This document shows, one piece after another, positions 1-5,599 of a DNA stretch of 5,599 nt (the first letter of the stretch is position 1; each line of letters starts with the position of its first letter). Position numbers and translations under genes: made by a program. The DNA comes from Lachnospiraceae bacterium. GTDB taxonomy: Bacteria > Bacillota > Clostridia > Lachnospirales > Lachnospiraceae. Location of the stretch: the NCBI GenBank assembly GCA_021199405.1, contig JAJQID010000199.1, positions 1 to 5,599 on the forward strand, read 5' to 3'. A model generated the notes under the pieces. That model was not told the DNA's origin. It made no database searches and saw nothing but the letters and a program-made list of their open reading frames with translations.

Positions 1-1
1 G

Positions 2-3000
2 CCCTATATCATCCAGGGCTTTGTGCAGAAGCCTGCCAATGTGGCGAAGGGCATCGATTTTGACCGTAAGCTCTATGTGGCGAGGCGGGTCTTCGAGCAG
101 TCCACCAGCAACACCTACGTGGTGAGCTTTTCCAGCAGGACCATTGTTTACAAGGGCATGTTCCTGGTGGGGCAGCTGCGCACGTTTTTTTCAGACTTAC
201 AGGATCCGGAGTATGTGGCGGCCATCGCCATGATCCACTCCCGTTTCTCCACCAACACCACTCCCAGTTGGGAGCGCGCCCACCCCAACCGTTATATCGT
301 ACATAACGGTGAGATCAATACCATCCGGGGCAACGCCGACAAGATGCTCTCCCGGGAGGAGACCATGGACAGTGTGTATCTGAAGGATTCCTTCAATAAG
401 GTGCTGCCCTGCATTGAAGCCTCCGGCTCTGACTCTGCCCAGCTGGACAATACGCTGGAATTCTTTGTCATGTCCGGCATGGATTTGCCGCTGGCGGTGA
501 TGATCACCATCCCGGAGCCCTGGACCAATGACAAGGCCATGAGCCAGACCAAGAAGGATTTCTACCAATATTATGCGACCATGATGGAGCCCTGGGACGG
601 CCCGGCCTCTATCCTGTTCACTGACGGCGACGTGATGGGGGCGGTTCTGGACAGAAATGGTCTGCGTCCTTCCCGCTATATGATCACCGACGACGGCCAG
701 ATGATCCTGTCCTCCGAGGTGGGTGCGCTGCCCATCGACCCCACTAAGGTAGTGGTCAAGGAGCGCCTGCGCCCCGGCAGAATGCTGCTCATCGATACCG
801 TGCAGGGGAGAGTCATCGGCGACGATGAAATCAAGGAAAAATACGCCTCTGCCCAGCCCTACGGCGAGTGGCTGGACAATAATCTGACAGATTTAAGCTC
901 CATCAAGATTCCAAACAAGAGCGTACCGAAATATACCTATGAAGAGCGCCAGAGAATTCAGAAGGCCTTTGGTTATACCTACGAGGAATTAAAGCAGGCC
1001 ATTCTTCCCATGGCGAAAAACGGTGCGGAAGCCACCGCGGCCATGGGTGTGGACGTGGCGCTGCCGGTCTTAAGCAAAAGTCATAGACCGCTTTTCCAGT
1101 ATTTCAAGCAGATGTTCGCTCAGGTGACAAACCCGCCCATCGACTCCATCCGAGAGGAAATCGTGACGGCCACGGCCATCCACATGGGCACCAGCGGTAA
1201 CCTGCTGGAGGAAAAGCCTGAGAACTGCCACATGCTGAAAGTGAAGAACCCGATTCTCTCCAACACGGATCTGTTAAAGATTCAGAACCTGAACCTGCCG
1301 GGCTTCAAGGTGGCCACCGTACCGCTGACCTATTATAAAACCACCAGCCTGGAAAAGAGCATCAACCGTATGTTCAATGAGGCGGACAAGGCATTCAAGG
1401 ACGGCGCCAACATCTTGATTCTTTCCGACAGAGGTCTGGATGAGAACCATGTGGCCATTCCCTCTCTGCTGGCGGTGGCAGCTTTAAATCAGCACTTTGT
1501 GGAGACCAAGAAGAGAACCAGCCTGTCCCTGATTCTGGAGACCGGCGAGCCCAGAGATGTGCATGATTTTGCCACCCTGTTAGGATACGGCGCCAGCGCC
1601 GTCAATCCCTATCTGGCGCTGGATACCATCCAGGAGCTGATCGACAACCAGATGCTGGACAAGGACTATTACGCGGCGGAGAGCGACTACCGTGAGGCGA
1701 TTTTAAGCGGCATCGTCAAGATCGCCTCCAAGATGGGCATTTCCACCATTCAGTCCTATCAGAGCAGCAAGATTTTTGAAGCCATCGGCATCGATAAGGC
1801 CGTCATTGACAAATATTTTACCAACACAGTCTGCCGTGTGGGCGGCATCACTTTGAAGGATATTGAGAATCAGATCAATGAGCTTCATGATATGGCATTC
1901 GATCCGCTGGAGCTGGACAACGACCTGACCTTAAACAGCCCGGGGCAGCATAAGAGCCGCAGCGGTGCGGATCTGCACCTGTATAATCCGGCTACCATCC
2001 ATATGCTTCAGCAGTCCACCCAGCGGGGAGACTATGAAATGTTTAAGCAGTATACCCACATGATCAACGAGGAGGGCGGTGTGCGCAATCTTCGTGGCCT
2101 GATGGATTTCAATTATCCGGAGGAAGGAGTGCCCCTGGACGAGGTGGAGAGCGTGGACAGCATCGTGACCCGCTTTAAGACCGGCGCCATGTCCTACGGT
2201 TCCATCTCCAAGGAGGCTCATGAGACCATGGCCATCGCCATGAACCATCTCCACGGCAAGAGCAACTCCGGCGAGGGAGGCGAGGATCTGGAGCGCCTGA
2301 CGGTGGGCAGGGACGGCTTAAACCGGTGCTCTGCCATCAAGCAGGTGGCCAGCGGCCGTTTCGGCGTCACCAGCCGGTATCTGGTCAGTGCGAAGGAAAT
2401 TCAGATCAAGATGGCTCAGGGCGCCAAGCCCGGCGAGGGCGGCCATCTGCCAGGAGGAAAGGTCTATCCATGGATTGCCAAAACCCGGCATTCTACTCCC
2501 GGTGTGAGCCTGATTTCCCCGCCGCCTCACCACGATATATATTCCATTGAGGATCTGGCCCAGTTAATTTATGACCTGAAAAACGCCAACAAGGACGCCC
2601 GCATCTCCGTAAAGCTGGTTTCTGAGGCGGGAGTGGGCACCATAGCGGCAGGCGTAGCCAAGGCGGGCGCCCAGGTCATCCTGATTTCCGGCTATGACGG
2701 CGGCACCGGCGCAGCCCCCAGAAACTCCATCCACAACGCGGGACTTCCCTGGGAGCTGGGACTGGCGGAGACCCACCAGACTCTGATTATGAACGGCCTG
2801 CGCAATAAGGTTCGTATCGAGACTGACGGTAAGCTGATGACTGGCAGAGATGTGGCCATTGCGGCTATGCTGGGCGCTGAGGAATTCGGCTTTGCTACTG
2901 CGCCGCTGGTTACCATGGGCTGCGTCATGATGCGTGTCTGCAATCTGGACACCTGTCCTGTGGGCGTAGCTACCCAGAATCCGGAGCTGCGCAAAAACTT

Positions 3001-4108
3001 TAAGGGGAAGCCGGAGTATGTGGAAAATTTCATGCGCTTTATCGCCCAGGATCTGCGGGAGCACATGGCAAAGCTGGGCGTGCGCACAGTGGACGAGCTG
3101 GTGGGACGCACTGACCTGCTGAAGGTGAAGAGCGGTCTGACTGATTTACAGTCCCGCATTACGCTGGATAAGATTTTAAATAATCCTTACGACGCCAGAG
3201 AGATGAAGGTGACCTTCATCCCCGAGCAGGTTTATGATTTCAAGCTGGAAAACACGCTGGACGAGAGGGTATTATTAAAGCAGCTGGATAAGGCCATCTC
3301 CAAGGGACAGAAGCGCTCCATCGAGGTGGATGTAAAGAATATGGACCGGGCCTTCGGCACCATTCTGGGCAGTGAGATCACAAAGCGTCTGGGTGACAAT
3401 GTGGCGGAGGATACCTACCGTGTGCTCTGCAACGGCAGCGGCGGTCAGTCCTACGGCGCCTTTATTCCCAAAGGGCTGACACTGGAGCTGGTGGGCGACG
3501 CCAACGACTATTTCGGCAAGGGACTGTCCGGCGGCAAGCTGATCATTTATCCGCCCAGAGGCAGTAAATTTAAGCACGAGGAAAATATCATCATCGGCAA
3601 TGTGGCGCTTTACGGAGCGACCAGCGGCAAGGCCTTTATCAACGGCGTGGCGGGGGAGCGCTTCTGCGTGAGAAATTCCGGCGCCACCGCGGTGGTGGAG
3701 GGCGTGGGCGACCACGGCTGCGAGTACATGACCGGCGGCACCGTGCTGGTCTTAGGCCCCACCGGCAAGAATTTCGCGGCTGGCATGAGCGGCGGCATTG
3801 CTTATGTGCTGGATGAAAATAACGACCTGTACAAGCGGCTGAATAAGGGCATGATTTCCTCCCGGGAAATTACCTCCAAGTATGATGTCAGCGCCATCAA
3901 GGATCTGATCAGTGAGCATGTGGCCTACACCAACTCGGAGAAGGGCAAATATATTCTGGATCATTTCGGAGAATATCTGCCTAAATTTAAAAAGATTATT
4001 CCAAACGACTATGAAAAGATGCTCTCTGCCATCGTCCAGATGGAGGAGAAGGGCTTAAACGCCGAGCAGGCGCAGATTGAAGCCTTTTACATGGTCAAGG
4101 GAAAGTAG
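2..4108 (+). CDS. gltB: Glutamate synthase large (alpha) subunit, 5'-truncated
   Basis: Large subunit of cytoplasmic glutamate synthase: it hydrolyses glutamine and adds the released ammonia to 2-oxoglutarate to form glutamate. The frame is open to the left edge (PYIIQGF precedes the GTG at 23, residue 1 below), so that GTG is internal. About 140-150 N-terminal residues, with the nucleophilic Cys of the class II glutaminase, appear to be missing. Domains seen: rest of the glutaminase (1 to about 270) with HSRFSTNT at 72-79, HNGEINT at 94-100, SGSDS at 134-138 and RNGLRPSRY at 211-219; central domain (about 320-600) with FAQVTNPPIDSIREE at 365-379; FMN/synthase domain (about 700-1080) with GAMSYGSIS at 721-729, AKPGEGGHLPGGKV at 801-814 and SGYDGGTGAAP at 889-899; 3Fe-4S cysteines C967, C973 and C978, the family spacing; and a glycine-rich GXGXG domain (about 1105-1300). 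The 1368 visible residues plus the missing part fit the usual ~1500. No frameshift or lost key residue is seen. The synthase-domain match makes the identity near certain. Confidence 0.97.
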   Translation, partial: PYIIQGFVQKPANVAKGIDFDRKLYVARRVFEQSTSNTYVVSFSSRTIVYKGMFLVGQLRTFFSDLQDPEYVAAIAMIHSRFSTNTTPSWERAHPNRYIVHNGEINTIRGNADKMLSREETMDSVYLKDSFNKVLPCIEASGSDSAQLDNTLEFFVMSGMDLPLAVMITIPEPWTNDKAMSQTKKDFYQYYATMMEPWDGPASILFTDGDVMGAVLDRNGLRPSRYMITDDGQMILSSEVGALPIDPTKVVVKERLRPGRMLLIDTVQGRVIGDDEIKEKYASAQPYGEWLDNNLTDLSSIKIPNKSVPKYTYEERQRIQKAFGYTYEELKQAILPMAKNGAEATAAMGVDVALPVLSKSHRPLFQYFKQMFAQVTNPPIDSIREEIVTATAIHMGTSGNLLEEKPENCHMLKVKNPILSNTDLLKIQNLNLPGFKVATVPLTYYKTTSLEKSINRMFNEADKAFKDGANILILSDRGLDENHVAIPSLLAVAALNQHFVETKKRTSLSLILETGEPRDVHDFATLLGYGASAVNPYLALDTIQELIDNQMLDKDYYAAESDYREAILSGIVKIASKMGISTIQSYQSSKIFEAIGIDKAVIDKYFTNTVCRVGGITLKDIENQINELHDMAFDPLELDNDLTLNSPGQHKSRSGADLHLYNPATIHMLQQSTQRGDYEMFKQYTHMINEEGGVRNLRGLMDFNYPEEGVPLDEVESVDSIVTRFKTGAMSYGSISKEAHETMAIAMNHLHGKSNSGEGGEDLERLTVGRDGLNRCSAIKQVASGRFGVTSRYLVSAKEIQIKMAQGAKPGEGGHLPGGKVYPWIAKTRHSTPGVSLISPPPHHDIYSIEDLAQLIYDLKNANKDARISVKLVSEAGVGTIAAGVAKAGAQVILISGYDGGTGAAPRNSIHNAGLPWELGLAETHQTLIMNGLRNKVRIETDGKLMTGRDVAIAAMLGAEEFGFATAPLVTMGCVMMRVCNLDTCPVGVATQNPELRKNFKGKPEYVENFMRFIAQDLREHMAKLGVRTVDELVGRTDLLKVKSGLTDLQSRITLDKILNNPYDAREMKVTFIPEQVYDFKLENTLDERVLLKQLDKAISKGQKRSIEVDVKNMDRAFGTILGSEITKRLGDNVAEDTYRVLCNGSGGQSYGAFIPKGLTLELVGDANDYFGKGLSGGKLIIYPPRGSKFKHEENIIIGNVALYGATSGKAFINGVAGERFCVRNSGATAVVEGVGDHGCEYMTGGTVLVLGPTGKNFAAGMSGGIAYVLDENNDLYKRLNKGMISSREITSKYDVSAIKDLISEHVAYTNSEKGKYILDHFGEYLPKFKKIIPNDYEKMLSAIVQMEEKGLNAEQAQIEAFYMVKGK

Positions 4109-4114
4109 AGGAGG
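4109..4114 (+). promoter_or_regulatory. Ribosome binding site of gltD
   Basis: A perfect AGGAGG lies directly after the gltB TAG stop, nine bases before the ATG at 4124. It fixes that ATG as the gltD start over the next in-frame ATG at 4145. Because it abuts the gltB stop, ribosomes finishing gltB could restart on gltD; this coupling is inferred from spacing only. Confidence 0.85.
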
Positions 4115-4123
4115 AAGAGAAGC

Positions 4124-5599
4124 ATGGGAAAACCAACAGGATTTATGGAATATGAGAGAGCCGTCTCCACGGCGGAATCTCCGGCCACAAGAATCAGTCA
4201 TTTTAATGAGTTCCATGAGCATCTTCCGATGGAGAGTCAGCGGCTGCAGGGCGCCAGGTGCATGGACTGCGGCGTGCCCTTCTGTCAGGCGGGAATGATG
4301 ATCGCCGGCATGGCCAGCGGCTGCCCTCTGCACAATCTGGTGCCGGAGTGGAATGATCTGGTGTATACCAACAACTGGAAGCAGGCCTATAATCGTCTGC
4401 ATAAGACCAACAATTTTCCGGAGTTTACCTCCAGGGTCTGCCCGGCGCTCTGTGAGAACGCCTGCATGTGCGGCTTAAACGGCGATCCGGTTTCCACAAA
4501 GGAAAATGAGTACGCCATCATTGAGAATGCCTATGCCAAAGGGTATGCCGACCCGAAGCCGCCGAAGGTGCGCACCGGCAAGACCATCGCCATCGTGGGC
4601 AGCGGACCCAGCGGCCTGGCGGCGGCGGATCAGTTAAACCGCCGGGGCCACAGCGTCACAGTGTATGAGCGGAGCGACCGGGTGGGAGGGCTGCTGCGCT
4701 ATGGAATCCCCAATATGAAGCTGGAAAAGAGCATCATTGACCGTAAGGTGGCTGTCATGGAGGCGGAGGGAGTGGTATTTAAGACCTCTGTCAATGTGGG
4801 TGTGGATATCAGCGCCCAGGAGCTGATGAGTCAGTATGATCGGGTGATCTTAGCCTGCGGAGCCTCCAATCCCAGAGACATCAATGCGCCGGGGAGAGAC
4901 GCCGAGGGGATTTATTTTGCAGTGGATTTTCTGAGCCGCAACACAAAGAGTCTGCTGGACTCCAATCTGCAGGACGGTAATTTCATCAATACGAAGGATA
5001 AAAACGTGGTGATCATCGGCGGCGGTGACACGGGCAATGACTGTGTGGGTACGGCCATGCGGCACGGCTGTAAGAGCGTAACGCAGCTGGAAATGACGCC
5101 GAAGCCCCCGGTGTCCCGGGCAGTCAACAACCCCTGGCCGGAGTGGCCCAAAATTCTGAAAACTGATTACGGGCAGGAGGAAGCCATTGCCAGATTTGGC
5201 CATGATCCCCGGATTTTTGAGACCACGGTGAAGGAATTTGAGAAGGGAGAGGATGGAAAGCTGACTGGCGTGATCACCATCCGCACCGCCATGGTGAAGG
5301 ACGAGGCCACCGGCAGAATGGTGATGAAAACACTGGAGGGTACGGAGCAGCGGCTGGACGCGGAGGTGGTTCTGATCGCTGCGGGCTTCCTGGGCTGTCA
5401 GTCCTATGTGGCGGACGCTTTCGGCGTGGAACTCAATCCCCGCACCAATGTGAAGACTGAGCCCGGCAAGTACCAGACCAGCGTGGAGAACGTCTTCGTC
5501 ACCGGCGATATGCACCGGGGACAGAGCCTGGTGGTCTGGGGCATCAGAGAGGGACGGGAGGCCGCCTATGCGGTGGACGAGAGCCTGATGGGGTATTCC
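4124..5599 (+). CDS. gltD: Glutamate synthase small (beta) subunit, 3'-truncated
   Basis: Small subunit of glutamate synthase: it oxidises NAD(P)H at FAD and sends electrons through iron-sulfur clusters to GltB. The 492 codons visible run to the window edge without a stop; family members are about 490-495 residues, so only a few seem lost. The N-terminal cluster region has CMDCGVPFC (C46, C49, C54), then C67 in SGCPLHN, and a second group C106, C110, C114 with an extra C116. NNFPEFTSRVCPALCE (96-111) is the family signature. FAD fold: GSGPSGLAAA at 159-168, E182 at the end of the second strand, GGLLRYGIPNMKL at 188-200, and TGDMHRGQSLVVWGI at 460-474. Pyridine nucleotide fold: GGGDTGNDCVG at 299-309. 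NNPWPEWPK (335-343) and DYGQEEA (348-354) are typical of the GOGAT small subunit rather than of related oxidoreductases such as dihydropyrimidine dehydrogenase or NfnB, and the gltB neighbour supports this. The ATG is chosen from the AGGAGG upstream. NADH may be the donor (see findings). Confidence 0.96.
   Translation, partial: MGKPTGFMEYERAVSTAESPATRISHFNEFHEHLPMESQRLQGARCMDCGVPFCQAGMMIAGMASGCPLHNLVPEWNDLVYTNNWKQAYNRLHKTNNFPEFTSRVCPALCENACMCGLNGDPVSTKENEYAIIENAYAKGYADPKPPKVRTGKTIAIVGSGPSGLAAADQLNRRGHSVTVYERSDRVGGLLRYGIPNMKLEKSIIDRKVAVMEAEGVVFKTSVNVGVDISAQELMSQYDRVILACGASNPRDINAPGRDAEGIYFAVDFLSRNTKSLLDSNLQDGNFINTKDKNVVIIGGGDTGNDCVGTAMRHGCKSVTQLEMTPKPPVSRAVNNPWPEWPKILKTDYGQEEAIARFGHDPRIFETTVKEFEKGEDGKLTGVITIRTAMVKDEATGRMVMKTLEGTEQRLDAEVVLIAAGFLGCQSYVADAFGVELNPRTNVKTEPGKYQTSVENVFVTGDMHRGQSLVVWGIREGREAAYAVDESLMGYS

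Noticed and set aside
23..25. GTG at 23 as the gltB start codon
   Set aside because: The frame is open upstream to the window edge with family-like residues, there is no ribosome binding site, and starting here would remove the start of the glutaminase domain.
185..191. Run of seven T as a possible frameshift or slippage site
   Set aside because: The reading frame is intact on both sides and the protein (QLRTFFSDL) matches the family, so there is no sign of slippage or sequencing error.
2564..3159. Overlapping minus-strand open frames opposite the FMN/3Fe-4S part of gltB
   Set aside because: They are antisense to the most conserved part of gltB, overlap each other in different frames, and match no family I know.
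4109..4123. Possible promoter or terminator between gltB and gltD
   Set aside because: The gap is only 15 bases, filled by the ribosome binding site, with no hairpin or T-run.
4055..4402. Minus-strand open frame and a plus-strand one (4077-4298) spanning the gltB-gltD junction
   Set aside because: Both run out of frame across the end of gltB and the conserved cysteine region of gltD, without protein similarity.
4850..5515. Minus-strand open frame of 221 codons inside gltD
   Set aside because: It lies wholly antisense to well-conserved gltD sequence, is rich in His and Gly with no recognisable domain, and is a by-product of GC-biased codons in the real gene.

Overview
The window holds two adjacent plus-strand genes and almost nothing else: the large (gltB) and small (gltD) subunits of glutamate synthase (GOGAT). 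GOGAT makes two glutamates from glutamine and 2-oxoglutarate using reduced pyridine nucleotide. Both genes are cut by the window edges. gltB enters already open and lacks its N-terminal part, including the catalytic cysteine of the glutaminase site. gltD starts inside the window and runs off the right edge, probably only a few codons before its stop.

Layout: positions 2-4108 are gltB, containing the rest of the glutaminase domain, the central domain, the FMN/3Fe-4S synthase domain and the C-terminal GXGXG beta-helix domain. Positions 4109-4123 are a 15-base gap carrying a consensus ribosome binding site. Positions 4124-5599 are gltD, with the N-terminal iron-sulfur region followed by the FAD and NAD(P)H Rossmann folds. 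There is no non-coding stretch over 300 bases. I see no RNA gene, mobile element, CRISPR array, promoter or terminator.

How the genes work together: GltD oxidises NAD(P)H at its FAD and passes electrons through iron-sulfur clusters to the 3Fe-4S cluster and FMN of GltB. GltB hydrolyses glutamine, channels the ammonia internally, and reductively aminates 2-oxoglutarate. The tight spacing points to one operon giving matched amounts of both subunits.

Organism: the sequence looks like a moderately GC-rich member of the Clostridia, perhaps Lachnospiraceae. This is inferred from the strong AGGAGG ribosome binding site, mixed AGA/CGC arginine codons, and the clostridial flavour of the GltD cysteine region. 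It is not proven. The region is core nitrogen metabolism, and I found no evidence of a new system. The points worth a second look are details of the GltD nucleotide and cysteine motifs and the in-frame gene junction.
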